From: Dicyema japonicum
Lineage: Eukaryota > Dicyemida > Rhombozoa > Dicyemidae
DNA length: 64,000 nucleotides
Direction of reading: 5' to 3'
NCBI GenBank assembly: GCA_011109175.1
Contig: RDEW01000004.1
Location: forward strand, 163,976-227,975
Below, piece after piece: positions 37,352 to 48,975 of this stretch. Position numbers and translations under genes: made by a program. The notes under the pieces were generated by a model that was not told where the DNA came from, ran no database searches, and was given only the letters and a program-made list of their open reading frames with translations. Each line of letters begins with the position of its first letter. The stretch's first letter is position 1.

Positions 37352-40300
37352 CAGTCGACCCTCGCAATTGGCCATTTTGGTTCCTTTAAAATTTTGTGGC
37401 CAATTTGAAAAATGGTCAATAATTTCTAAGAACTGATAAACAAATACTTTAAAAATGCCTTAAATGAACAAAAATAACGTATTTATGTTTTATTAAAATA
37501 AAATGTAATTCTTATCTGTTTTTTCTTTTTCGATAAATATTAAAGAAATTAGAAACTTCATGTTCATTCTCTACATTGGCTAAGAGTCCCTCTCTATTTC
37601 AGTTAATCTAACTGCAATGTCTATTTTGCCTTTTTCGATTGTGTTCACTATTTTTTGTGAGGTGGTGACGTGCCTCGTTTCTTCTCTGTGCAACGGTTAA
37701 GAAAAATGTCTGAAAAACACTCATCATACAATCGAGAACTCAGGCTAATGACGTTCAACGTACGTGGAATATCGAAAGATTGGACAAGGAAAGTACTTTG
37801 TGACGATCTCGAGAAATACAAAATATCTATTGGCTGCCTACAAGAGACGAAAATCGAAAATGGACGCGATGAGACATGGAACAATTACCGACTGATTCTC
37901 TTCCCAACTGAATGCAAGCACTACGGCATGGGATTTGCCCTACACGTGGATTACCTCAAAAAATTACATCGCTATTGGAGAGTCAACGACCGAATATGTG
38001 TCCTACAAGTCAAACTAAATGAACTATGCCCGTCCAAGAGTCTACTAACCGTCATAAATGTCTATGCACCACACTGTGGACGAGTAATCAAGAACCCCGT
38101 GAACTCGAGGAATTCTACTCAGAACTATCAAGCACATACTCTAACAATGCTTCCTCGTCTCTTGTCTTTGTTGCGGGAGATATGAATGCAAAGGCCGGAA
38201 TGCGAATGGGGCCCGAAGAATCCTCTATTGGAAGACACGGGCGCGGAAGGAGAAATGCATCTGGAGCCTCTCTGGTAAACTTCTGCGAGGCAAATAGCCT
38301 TTTCCTGTGCAACACGGCCTTTACGCACTCAGCTTGCCACAAGACGACGTGGCACGGACAAAGAAAAAACTCTGTCGGAGAGACCGTGAATATATATAAT
38401 CAAATCGACTACATTATCTGCCGAAAGTCTGATAAACACCTGATAAATGATGCACGTTCCTACCAGGGAACAACAACCGACAGCGACCACAGGATCGTCA
38501 TTGCAAAACTTTGTGTAAAAAAGCACCTGACTGGGAAAAAATACATTGAAAACGCGAAGAAGGCGAGACAAAGACCCAATATATACTTTCAGACAGAAAA
38601 ATTGTGGTTAGAGCCAACTTGTAGAGCTAAATATCACGAACAAATCGAGACTCTTATGGTGAAAACCGCACCGGAATCATCAGTACGAACTCTGTGGGAT
38701 CAAACAAAACAGGCAATCTCCAAGTCGGCCAAAATATGCCTTGGAGTCCGAAATCATCACGCCCTAAAATTGGATCACCACCCGAACGTGCCAAATATGG
38801 CAAAGCATTGCAGAGAGCTACGACTAAAAGCGGCAAACACGTCAGACGAGAGTAAAAAAAAGAGCTTAATATCCAACAAAGGGAACTAAAGTGGAAAATC
38901 AAAAAGATGAACAGAAAACATTCACGGGAAATTATTACATCCCTATTAAAAGATGTGGAATGCTAAAAGACAATTCAAGGATGTATGCGGCTTTGCGGCT
39001 GCTGCGGACAAAGAAAGGACAAAACATCCTTCACATCAAAGACAAAGATGGAAAATTCGTGGGTAACCCGAAAGAAAAAGCAGAATTGATTGCACGACAC
39101 TTCGAAACACTGTTGAATAAAGAAAATAATGACTTTCCCCCTTTCCAAGGAAAGCAAAGGCGCTAAAAATCCCAATCACAGTGGAAGAGGTGGAATTAGC
39201 GATAAATAAACTGAAGAACAACAAGAGTGCTGGGCCGGACAACATAAGCCCTGAGCTCCTAAAATATGGGCCAAAAAAACTTAGCGACACAATTGCAAAA
39301 ACCCTAAATGCCGTCTTTGAAACTAATACCGATCTAGGACTTGGAAATGGATTATTAATACCCATACAAAAACCGAACAAATCAAAAGGACCAGTAGAAA
39401 ATCTCCGCCCGATAATACTTCTGAATTCGATACGCAAGGTGCTGGCAAACATTGCACTAAGCCGGATAAAGGGTATGGCGAATCTATACCTACCAGCAAG
39501 TCAAAGTGGGTTCCGAGAAGGGAGGTCTACGGCAGACATTGTATGGAGCCACAGATGGCGCTGCGCAACGCACCAAAGATTCAAGAGCGCAACAACCGTG
39601 TTGGGAATAGATCTCTCCAGAGCTTTCGACTCAATAAACAGACAGAAACTGATGAATGTGCTTGAGCAAATATTGGATGAATCGTCGGTTAGGATAATCA
39701 GACTACTACTTGCGAACACAAGACTATCTGTGAGGACAGAAGGAGCAACTTCCCGCAGTTTCAAAACAACGATTGGGACACCCCAGGGTGATTCCCTCTC
39801 CCCTTTACTATTCACCATATACCTTGAATCTGCACTCCGCGACCTCCGTAAATGCTATATAGGAGACATAGAAGAGACATCTTATGCGGATGATGTGGAT
39901 TTTGTATCACGGGATGTGACCGCACTCCAACACCTGCTAGAAAATGCACCTGCGGAGCTTGAGAAATGGTTTCTCAGCGTAAATGTTAACAAAACTGAAA
40001 TTACGGAAATCAAAAGAGAAGACGATATTACTCAAGAAAGATGGAGACGTACTAATAAGCTCGGCTCTCTACTAGGAGACGCTGAAGATGTACTGGAGGA
40101 AAACACTGGCAAATGCGGCAATGGCTAAACTGAAGAAAGGATGGCTAAGGGCCAAAGGACTTGGAATTGACATCAGATGCAGGCTTTACAACGCGTTTGT
40201 GAAACCGATCCTACTGTATAACGCTGGGACATGGGGAAGTTCCTTCAACGAACTATTGAAACTGGATTCGTTCCATAGAAGGCAACTAAGAAGCTTACTC

Positions 40301-40789
40301 GGAATGGAGTGGCCACGTAGAATATCAACCACTGGTATCTACAACAAAGTGTATGTGTTCTTACATCAGCAAGGATGTGATAGATGCCCGGTGGAGGCTA
40401 TTTGGGCATGTACTAAGAATGAACCCGGACGCACCGCTAACAAAGCGATGGAAGATTACTTTGACAGATGCGAAAAACCTTCCGCGGACGACCTAGATCG
40501 ACACTTCCGACAGCCCTAAACAAAGACTTAAATCGTGTGAGAAAAAATTTAAAGACGGAGACGACCTGGACGAATTGAGATCACTCGCATTCGACAGAGG
40601 AAGATGGAAAAGACTAACTATAAATATTGTTTCTTTGAGTGTTGCACATGCGGGGCTATAATCATTATGGCTTTCGTGAAAGTGCTTTAATAATAAATAT
40701 TTGCTGAATCTTCTAAAGGATTTTCATTAAATATTTCATGCTATGATTAAAAATTCGATTAAAACAAGCGAATTCGGGAGGTTTAACTG
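37352..40789. mobile_element. Tigger-family element split by a LINE insertion
   Basis: TA then CAGTCGACCCTCGCAATTGG at 37352; the right end near 40765-40789 closes in ACTG then TA. The Tigger sequence 37352-37658 resumes at about 40695 (AATCTTCTAAAGGATTTTCA), matching the uninterrupted copy at 60.67-61.40 kb (TTCACTATTTTCAG then AATCTTCTAAAGGATTTTG). The inserted DNA is the LINE at 37660-40694. TATTTTTTG before and TATTTGCTG after it look like an imperfect target-site duplication. Confidence 0.8.
37660..40694 (+). mobile_element. APE-type LINE (endonuclease-RT), nearly full length
   Basis: 5' end GTGAGGTGGTGACG, then MSEKHSSYNRELRLMTFNVR at 37706. Endonuclease motifs: LQETKIENG, VINVYAPHCG, AGDMNAKAG, YNQIDYIICRKS, TDSDHRIVIAK. 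RT motifs: NKSAGPDNISPELLKYGP, QSGFREGRSTADIVWSHRW, GIDLSRAFDSINR, IGTPQGDSLSPLLF, YADDVDFVSRD. C-terminus DDLDELRSLAFDRGRWKR ends at stop 40659-40661. Breaks: near 38100, 38885-39180 and 40090. It belongs to the same lineage as the minus-strand LINE at 20.6-23.4 kb and is the best-preserved retroelement here. Confidence 0.9.
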
Positions 40790-40799
40790 TATTTTAGTA

Positions 40800-41035
40800 C
40801 ACGAAAAGTTGAAGAATTGGATTACTTAATTGAAGTTGGAACTATCTCCCAGACAAGTAGATATGGAAAAGTTACACAAATACGAGCTCCTCGAAGGAAA
40901 CTCTTTATCCTGTATGACTTATCCCTTGGTTATGATGTGGGAAGGAATTGTCTCAAAATGCTTCAAGAATATTGTGGATAAATTATCCACACAAGAAATA
41001 GTGAATCAAGTCAAACGTACTTAAAGAAGCCCTCA
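40800..41035 (+). CDS. unassigned open frame
   Basis: Plus strand KVEELDYLIEVGTISQTSRY then GKVTQIRAPRRKLFILYDLS and VGRNCLKMLQEYCG, stop. It begins directly after the nested Tigger element, so it may be an exon of a host gene or another TE fragment. No family recognised. Confidence 0.25.
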
Positions 41036-41169
41036 AGAGTATGAGTATCGAATATGTGACTAAGATGCGATAGGATGAATTCTACTTCTTCACATATTTA
41101 AACTGGCATGCATTTGTTATGAAGGCACTACACGTGGATAGAAGGATGACTGAATTGTTTGAGAATAGA

Positions 41170-41700
41170 GGGAACAAAGATCAGTTTTTTATTGTCGCAT
41201 AGCACGAGAACCCGGGCCAATATTTGTGTTGTGCTGATAAGTCAAACTTATCTCTACAAATCGTTACCGGAGCCATAATAAACCTTCCCTAACCCATTCT
41301 CTATTTTTCTATTAACGAGAGTATCTTGTCTTTCTCCGTGGTTAGGTACCACGCCTCACAACCATATAGCAAGCTGGACAGGATTATCCTCAAGAATATA
41401 AATAAGCACGTTTTTTTCCGACACATAATTTTCGAATACATAAGAGTGCCTGTAGCGCTCCTTTTCTTCTTAGTTTAACGTCCTTAAGAAATGAGCCTTC
41501 ATGGACAATCGTAACTACCAGGCTTGGACATAAGTAAATATTCTCTGTGGGTTGACTTGTATGTCCATTTTTATGATATTATTCGCATAAATAAGTAGCT
41601 TTGAGTTCCTTTCCGGTTGTATTGGAAAATCCGACATAAAGATATTGAAAAGGATCGGACTCAAAACAGAGCCCTTTGGTACGTATTTGTAAATGAGATT
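41170..41700 (-). pseudogene. LINE reverse-transcriptase relic, Jockey/CR1-like
   Basis: Minus strand from 41690: VPKGSVLSPILFNIFMSDFP, then LLIYANNIIKMDIQVNP, where the catalytic YADD box has become YANN; later LLYGCEAWYLTTEKDKILSL. The motif style differs from the APE-LINE lineage at 37.7 kb and fits the kind of RT expected for the 2A element. Inactive. Confidence 0.65.
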
Positions 41701-43084
41701 CCTTCTAAGATGAAGGGATAACTCTCACTGCTGAGACGGCAAGAGAGCAGGTGAAGCTCTTTGCAGTCCACAACGGGTCCACAGCGGCACGGATCAGGGT
41801 GGCACATGTCGAATCCGAGACAAATAGATATGTCAATTCATAGGGCATCCTGTTCCAGAAGCGAAGTTGATGTGGTCTTTTTGAATTTATGATTAATTTT
41901 GACAAAAAGTGATTAACGTGGCTACTGGTTTGATGTGTGAATTGCCTTAATAAAATTCAAATGTAAGTTACGGGTGTTCTCAGTTTGTTACCCCCCAAGT
42001 GTCATCTTTTGCCAACATAATATTGGTGAGGTTACTACTGAAAAGGAGATTTTGTATGGTGATGTCGCTGCTGCTCTTCGTGTTCTTAAGAAAACTGACA
42101 ACAAATGGACAACTAAGCCCACATTCATATTTAAGGTGATTGGATTACAGAGAACAAGACATTATGGATTGCTTCAAGTAGACTTCCAATGATAGAGGGT
42201 ATTAGACGGACATCCATATTTAATCCAGGCCTCATTGGTGCACGGGGAAAATTATTAATCTACAAAAATATTTAATAGCTAGAGGCAATTAGGGAATTCC
42301 CTTTGGCAAGAAATGGTATTCAAATAAATAGCCAGGTGGTTAATTAGTCACAAGTTGTGATGGTGGCGTATCTCTCTTTCATAATTTCGTGCGAACTGCC
42401 CTCTTGAGAAGAACATCAAGTACCTCTTAAAAATTTCGATTCCGGCAATCCCAAAGGTTTGTAGTATCATACTCTCCTGAAAGGATCGGATGTTATTTTT
42501 CACAAGAGAAAAATCATCACAATCAGAGTCGCGAGAAAGGCCGAGAGTAAAAGGAAGCAACTATACAGCCTCATCCATCTAGAAAGTTAGTGGAGAAATG
42601 GTTTCATTTGTACGAGACAGTTTTCGGGATCTTTACTAAGATAGTTGAGAATAATAACGTTATGAAAATTAACTCTGTCCAAAGGTGTGAGTGTGCTAGT
42701 TTTCATTTATCTAAGTTATTCCATTGTCGAGACCAGGGGTTCTCAAACTTTTTCATCCATCACACTTATTAGCAAAATTTACAAAAATTTTGTTGGTTGC
42801 AGCATAAGCCCATAACGGGTATTCATGTAGCCACGATGTTCCACGTGTTCATATGTTCTTTTTTCTTCACCGATATGAGTCTAGCCTGGATGACAGTGTC
42901 ATAAATGGCAGACAAAAATCTGATACTTATCGACTGGACCTCGCTGTTGTACACTCCGACTGAAAGTACCACTGATCTACGATGTTTCCTGGCCTAACGA
43001 ACGACACCATAATCAGTGATCCCTCAACTCACATGGAACTAAAAAAATAAATTAAGACCATTCCTTGGACTCCTTCAGCGATTA
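41701..43084. other. unassigned region with hAT-like terminal motif
   Basis: No gene recognised. ACCAGGGGTTCTCAAACTTT at 42733-42752 matches the typical hAT terminal repeat CAGGGGTTCTCAAACTTT, but I find no partner end. Confidence 0.35.
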
Positions 43085-43202
43085 GTCAGGAAAACACGGC
43101 CAGTAGGTGATCCCGTCCACTCCAAACAACCACCTCATCTTCGCTCGATTTTCTTCACAGGATCCAACAAAAATAGTTTCAACAATAAATTTATTAATAA
43201 AT

Positions 43203-43656
43203 TCAGTCACTACAAATTCCTAGTAAAACAGAGTCAGCCTCATTAGCAGAAACCCAATGCTTGGCACCAAAATTTGCAACTTTTTCATGACTCGTCAGCA
43301 ACAAATACACGCGGGTGTTTTTTTCCAGTAGACTTGACATCCCCTTTTTATATTTTACAATAGCATTAAATTTCCCCCATAATCCGCGTGGACGTGAGTA
43401 CTCGTTACTGCCACTATCCTTCCAATAACAATTTTTCCCTCTGGATCTCCAAGTCGAATAAATGGGGACCTTTAATCTCATATTTTTTATCCATACTTTT
43501 TTAAATGATCAATAAAGGACTCATCAAGTTCTTCTGATTTAAAATCTGCTTTAAAATATAAAATCTACTTTCAGTAGAATATTTTAATGCATTGAAACGA
43601 TCATAAAATCTCGTCTTACTTCTCAAGCCATTTAAAATTGAAGGGATCAACCTCAT
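43203..43656 (-). CDS. MRPS28: mitochondrial ribosomal protein bS1m (MRPS28)
   Basis: Small-subunit mitoribosomal protein. ATG at 43656 gives a basic, hydroxylated leader (MRLIPSILNGLRSKTRFYDR), consistent with mitochondrial import. The conserved core follows: ESFIDHLKKSPFIRLGDPEG, KIVIGRIVAVTSTHVHADYG, KFNAIVKYKKG, NTRVYLLLTSHEKVANFGA and ANEADSVLLGI, stop at 43203. The order matches MRPS28 (SFA-LRHSPL, GKFHCVCRRP, VLLGI). A 27-nt intron starts GTATGGATAAAAAATATG. Two one-base deficits interrupt the frame, both in homopolymers: TTTT near 43551 and GGGGGAAA near 43376. Restoring one base at each gives a continuous family-like protein. Confidence 0.82.
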
Positions 43657-43789
43657 CACAATAAGTTTCAAATAATAATTTTTAATAAAAATATTATACA
43701 ATTCGTTTATTTTAAAGTTAATTTATATTTCACTTTAAATTACCTGGGATAATTATAGGGATTATTGTTGTACATTTATCCCCGTCGAC

Positions 43790-44130
43790 TCACTTTCTTT
43801 GGGTCTAAACAAACAAAAGGAGAATTATTTCTACCCTGGGTGATCAAATTCTGATTCCACGAACCATCCCAAAGATTGATTGAGCCCTACCACGTGAAAT
43901 TCGTGTCCATAAATTGTGGTCACCACATGGATTTACATTCGTATACTTACAGGATTCGACAATCGTACTCTCCACTATGCCCATCATGCTTTCATGACGA
44001 CCAGAAGATGGGTCACCTTTTCTTTCGTATAGGTTCACCTCCGAGTTTTGCATAGAACCAAATATACCTGTTGGATCTCTGGGAGCATTCATTCTTTGCC
44101 GTTAAGTTCTGTACTTTCACGGAAAGTGCT
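43790..44130 (-). repeat. dispersed repeat D, copy 1
   Basis: GACAATCGTACTCTCCACTATGCCCATCATGC and AACCAAATATACCTGTTGGATC recur with changes at 53276-53420. On the minus strand both read PTG-FGS-QNS. Probably a retroelement ORF piece; family unknown. Confidence 0.5.
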
Positions 44131-44426
44131 GTGTGTTTCTTCTAAACCTACTCTGATACAACTCTCACCTCCGAATACTTTACATGGAATTTCCTTACTT
44201 ATTACAATTTTTGATAAACTAGGCACAAAAGTCACAACTAATTTATCCAAGGAGGGTACCCAATGAGGCATTGCATGGAGAGAAAAACCAGGTCGCCCTC
44301 CCACCAACCGTTAACACAGATCATGTATTTCAAACGCTTTCTTTATAAAAGCTCAGGATTCTTGGATATATCTGAGAAGAAAACATCATTAGCATATATA
44401 AGTAACTGTGCATTGTAAAATCTAGA

Positions 44427-44470
44427 CCAGTGGTCGGTAGGCTTTTTGCCAAAATTTTATTTTTTATGAG
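44427..44470. repeat. hAT-like terminal motif
   Basis: CAGTGGTCGGTAGGCTTTTTG resembles the hAT end CAGTGGTCGGCAA. No matching opposite end was found nearby. Confidence 0.3.
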
Positions 44471-44686
44471 ACGCGGGCTAAACGAGAAAAATTATTAAAT
44501 TTTCACAGAAGTGAATTTATTTTTTAATAAAGTATTTAATGTCCAGAACAGCGAGACGCCAGAGCTGCGGGGTCAATGCTCAAAATACGAAAAAAATATT
44601 TTTCATAAAACATTTTATTGGAAGAAATTATTAATAATAAAAAAATAAAACTAATATAATATTTTTTGAAAATATCAATTATAAAA

Positions 44687-45993
44687 TATGGTTCTGGTGG
44701 AATTAACACAAGAAGCAATTAAAATAATTAAGATATTCAGTGAATCAGTACAACTAGATAAATCCATTGACCGGAGAGAAAAAACAAATATCATGCGATT
44801 TGCTCGAAGTTTCAATGAATCCGCGGCTTACATCACTAAAAATGGTCGAGAGTTGGGATTCTTTTGTATTGAGGAAGCTGAATTAAAACTAAAATACATT
44901 GAAGTTTTATATTTGTTGATTTAAATTAGGCTCAACATAATTTAAATCACTTTGGACGTGATAAATTATATAGTTTATTGTCACTTACCATTTATGGTGC
45001 ATGACGTAGTGAAGTGGCTACTGTGGTATCTAAATGTGTTTATTATAAATTGTTAATTCTAACAATTCTAGTCTAATGCTTGCGACTAAACCAGTAATTA
45101 CGCCTATTATTGCTTATGAGAGACCGATACATTGTAGATCTTGTCGATTTAAGGCGATATTCCACACAAAATGAAAATTATTCCTGGGTAATTATTTTGC
45201 AGTATAATTAACTGATTCTTGTTTTAATTGATTCTTTTTTAAAATTAGGTGTGGTAGAAAGTGCTGTTAGCAAATCTGCAAATGTGATTTGCCGAATCCT
45301 GAATGGAATTTTTTGCATAATTGGATCTCCAATTATTCTCCATACAAATAATGGAAAGGAATTCAAAAATTCCCATATAGAACAACTTTGCGAAAAATAC
45401 AATATTTCCCACGTTTCGGGAGGACCACGTGCTCAATGGATCACGGACAAGTCGAACGGTATTTTTTGTTTAATGTCAATAGATTTAATCAATAATCAGA
45501 TGGATCTCATCGGCGAGTGCATCGAGAAGCATCTTTGGATGATATATCAATTTGATAAAAGACACTGTTCGCGATTATAACCATGCTGTCCACGATACAA
45601 CAAAACAAAAACCATTTGAAATTTTTTTCAGTGTGAATCTTTCTAAAAATCTGAAAAAAAGGGAATTAGAAGCGCTACTAGATTTTGACGGCCGTGTGCA
45701 GCATATCGAGTCCGCACATAGATTTTTCTTGTCCTCCGAATTTTTTCAATTAACGACAAGCGGTCCTCTTCAGCAGGGAATGTTTCCTCACATGTATGGC
45801 AAGTAGAGTAAGTGGAAATGGTAATTCATGGTGGCGGAAGACACAGTTCAGACAGGCCATAACGAAAGCACACAGGCAAAAGACTTGGACAACTCCAAAT
45901 ACCATGAAGAAGTCAAAAAATTTCATTTGGCTCGGGATTTGTATCTTGTCAAGAATCAGAGATCGGACAGAGTTTACCATCCATAAAAAATGA
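44687..45993 (+). pseudogene. integrase (rve) pseudogene, KRBA2/Ginger-like
   Basis: A leader ORF (MVLVELTQEAIKIIKIF, 44687-44924) precedes an integrase core: SKSANVICRILNGIFCIIGS, PIILHTNNGKEFKNSHIEQL, CEKYNISHVSGGPRAQWITD, then NHAVHDTTKQKPFEIFFSV. In active relatives the catalytic positions read SDNG-EF and P-Q-QG-VE; here HTNNGKEF lacks the Asp, and the GS-E end is broken. Stops and frame shifts are present. It could be a cut-and-paste Ginger element or a retroelement integrase. Confidence 0.6.
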
Positions 45994-46064
45994 TGTAATA
46001 CGCATAACTTCTCAATGATTGAGATTCACCATTAAACACTGAGAGACAAATGTTCTGAAATGTT

Positions 46065-46240
46065 AACTATCCACCTGGATGGAGCTAAGACCTGAATCCT
46101 AGTTGCATCAGATGTTTCATTTGTTCAGAACTAAGAACTTCCAATTCCTCTGGAATCCGTCACTTTGTCATAGAATTAAGATATTCTGTGCAATAGATGT
46201 ACGTCACCACCCTTCAGACTAATTAACCACTTGGCTAGCT
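46065..46240 (-). repeat. tRNA-related SINE, family B, best A box
   Basis: Minus strand begins GCCAAGTGGTTAATTAGTCT (46217-46236) and carries GGATTCAGGTC near 46090-46100. Sequence between matches the copies at 215-390 and 4530-4710 (GGTGACGTAC). Confidence 0.58.
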
Positions 46241-46299
46241 TTCTGAAAAAAACAACAATTAAAAAAATTCCAAAGACCACGGTAGTACCGAAATAACTA

Positions 46300-46400
46300 C
46301 TCAAATGATCCGGAATGTTGCAGCAAAGATCCCATTAGATACTCCTCCCTAGAGCTCACACGGGCACCTATCAAGCGTAGAACTGGATCCTCATGAATTA
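46300..46400 (-). pseudogene. fragment of dispersed retroelement ORF end
   Basis: Minus-strand SREEYLMGSLLQHSG corresponds to SREEHRAKMRSLLERAG at 30.85 kb. Confidence 0.4.
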
Positions 46401-46540
46401 TTTATTTTATTATTTCTTTAAAAAAATTTTTTTTAACAATTAAACAAATGTCAGTTGAGGAAGCCTGCTGCGGATTATTTAAAATATAATTATTTTTTTG
46501 AAATTATTTGAAAAATAACATTATTAATTAATTGTTAATT

Positions 46541-48516
46541 TTACCTCTTGCCAGTAGAGGCTATGACCTGTCTATATCTGTTAATGAGTTCCATTTTGTC
46601 CTCCAGCATCTTTTTATCACTCTAATTAATAAATAGGACTGTCAGACTAATTTCTTGTCCTTCAGTTTGTTCGACTTCTCAATCAACATCACTTTTCGTT
46701 CCTCCCTCATCAACGCAAGTCTTTCTTTCAGCTAAACGTGTTCACCCGAATAACCTCCACTACGGACATTTCTGACAAAAGTCCATGATTTCCCGTTTCC
46801 GTGAAGTCGTGAAAAGTCGAATTCATCTTCACACACAGCAAGGATTCCTGTAACTTAATTTCGGCTATTAGTTTCTGTTTTCATCCATTTCCTCCTCCAT
46901 CTGAATAAGTTCCCCAAAAACCTCTCTTTCATGCTCTTTTCTTTGTTTTTCGAGTTCCAGTTGGTCGTTTAATTCTATTTAACCATAAATTACTACTCTG
47001 CTGCCTATTCCTTGATTTGATCTCTTCTTTGGACTCCTTCACGTGCTCCTTTATCTTCTCGAACTCTTTCTTTAAATCACTAATTTTAAAATGTCCCGAA
47101 TACTTGGTTTTCTTTAGTTTGTCCATCAAATTTGCGTTTATTTTGTCCAGTATTTGTTTTGTCTGGAATTTAGGTGTTTGTTATACCTCTTCCTTAACCT
47201 GGGCCCCGATCTCTTCCTTATTCACTTTCCGGTTCTCAACTGACTTGGTCGCTTTGTACCGTCCTTCAATCACTGATTCATGCAGTCTATTCCTCTTCTC
47301 CTCCTCTTCTTCTTTCATTTTCGACGTCTCCACCTTGAGGTACTGATCATATTCATATGAATCTCCATTTCCTTCCGCCAAGTCGGTAATTCTGCGGAAT
47401 TATTAAGTGGTTACTTTTTGATCTCCGAATCGCGGATTTTTTCGTAAAACTGAGCTTCCCTTAAAACTGACGCCTTTGTAGGCTTAATTTCAGTCGGTTT
47501 GGTTGATATTAGCTTCCCTGGCTTACTTCGTTTGACTTCTTCGACTTCCACTGATTTTTTGGTTTGGATCGACACCCTCGAAATGTTCAGGGATAACTTA
47601 GGCTTTCGACGTCTTCTCTGAGATATATTTGCAGGACTTCTTACCCGATAGGATGCGATTTGGGAATCTGACTTTCGCGGTTCTGAAATGTTATTTTCTT
47701 CGACAATTTCCTTCGATTTGACTTCCGTTGGCTCCAATTTTTCGCTTTTTTGCTGAATTGGATCTACACCATCTTGTGGTCTCCACGTGGGCTGAGTTAA
47801 CTGAGTATTATTGTGAAAAATCAACCAAATCAGGGATCAAAATAGAAGGTGGTTTTGGTTTCGTGAGGTTAAAAGGAACTTGCCGTATAACCCGTTTATC
47901 CTTGACATCCTGCACGTGGACTTTGGACCCTATCAGAGAGGAGTTCAATGCGGCAAACTTGGAGCTATTCAGGGATTTTAATAAACTTTACTGGTTGATG
48001 TGACTGGTTATGTTAGTTCTTATAAACTCGGCGTCATACAAACAGTTCCACTCGTCCACGTGGTAATTGAAACTGTCCTCTGAGAGAAAATAGTTTAAAA
48101 ACTGAAATAACTAAAAATGGGGACTCTGTTCATTTTTAGAGGAGGTTGAGAACGAAGGATATTTTTGACTTCCGCCCAGTCGTAAACCCCAACCCCAACG
48201 ATCACCAAATACGACAGGACTGCTTATTTAGGTTAGTTTACCGATGTAGTAATAATACTCGGTTTTCCTGATCGTGTTCTTGTTGGAGTACCCTTCCACG
48301 AAGTTGTGAAGTATTTTCTTGAAATTTTGACATCCGTAGAATATTCCGGCTATTTTAGAACAGATCGTTGGGTCTTTGACCTAAATTTGAATTTTATCCC
48401 CCTACTTTAAATTTTTTGAAGTAATTTTCTATAAACGCTCCTTCGCTGATGCTTCCATCATACAATTCCAGGCTTCTAGAGCACAACTCCAAGTAAATAT
48501 CAATTTTAGATTTCAT
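46541..48516 (-). CDS. CFAP99: CFAP99-like cilia/flagella protein
   Basis: ATG at 48516 gives MKSKIDIYLELCSRSLELYD. Further N-terminal exons read TICSKIAGIFYGCQNFKKIL, HNFVEGYSN and EDSFNYHVDEWNCLYDAEFI, and then KDKRVIRQVPFNLTKPKPPS. The FYGC-KK-L, DEW-YDA-F and PFNLTKPKP motifs in that order are what I recall of CFAP99. The second half is charged and coiled-coil-like (VETSKMKEEEEEKRNRL; ISDLKKEFEKIKEHVKESKE), ending KMLEDKMELINRYRQVIAS, stop 46541. At least seven exons with short introns; not all joins fixed. It would be an axonemal component, consistent with a ciliated animal. Confidence 0.65.
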
Positions 48517-48656
48517 CCCTCGTCATGGAAACAAATTATAATATTTTAATTGGAAAATTAATATTTTTATCTTCAAATAATTGTTCAATTTAAATTAAAT
48601 AAAAAAGGACATTATTCTTGGAAATTATTTTAAAGTTTAATTTTCTAGATTCTTGG

Positions 48657-48975
48657 TAGCCGCGTGGCGCCATGTGGTGTAGCGTGGTTAATTGGTTGAA
48701 GTTTTCTGCTTTCTTGTCTGTTCTTCCTGTCTCTTCCTATTAGAGTGGCGTCATGTGATCCACCTGTCTAGGTGACGCCCAGTGCCAGGCCAGCACGAAA
48801 AAGGATCATTTTCTCTCCCCCACTCCACTGGAGGGGTTTCCACAACTGCATGTAATGGACGTCTTACCTTTTATGCTGATTCTGGATGGACTCTGTAGAA
48901 GTGGAAATTGGATACACTTAATTAGTTGTTTACTTTAACTTCTTTCTCGGTGTATCCGGGGTTAATAAATAAATT
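48657..48975 (+). mobile_element. short non-autonomous element related to the 2A LINE
   Basis: The first ~160 bp (GCCGCGTGGCGCCATGTGGT, then GGCGTCATGTGATCCACC and GACGCCCAGTGCCAGGCC) matches the 5' UTR of the 2A LINE at 20026. It has no ORF and ends in a 60-bp module with an 8-bp stem (GGATACAC 48910-48917, GTGTATCC 48950-48957) and GGGGTTAATAAATAA. The same 3' module is repeated at 62588-62651. Confidence 0.75.

Noticed and set aside
42733-44470. A hAT transposon bounded by the two CAG(G/T)GGT ends
   Set aside because: The two motifs are in the same orientation, differ in sequence and enclose a conserved MRPS28 gene; they are more likely separate relics.
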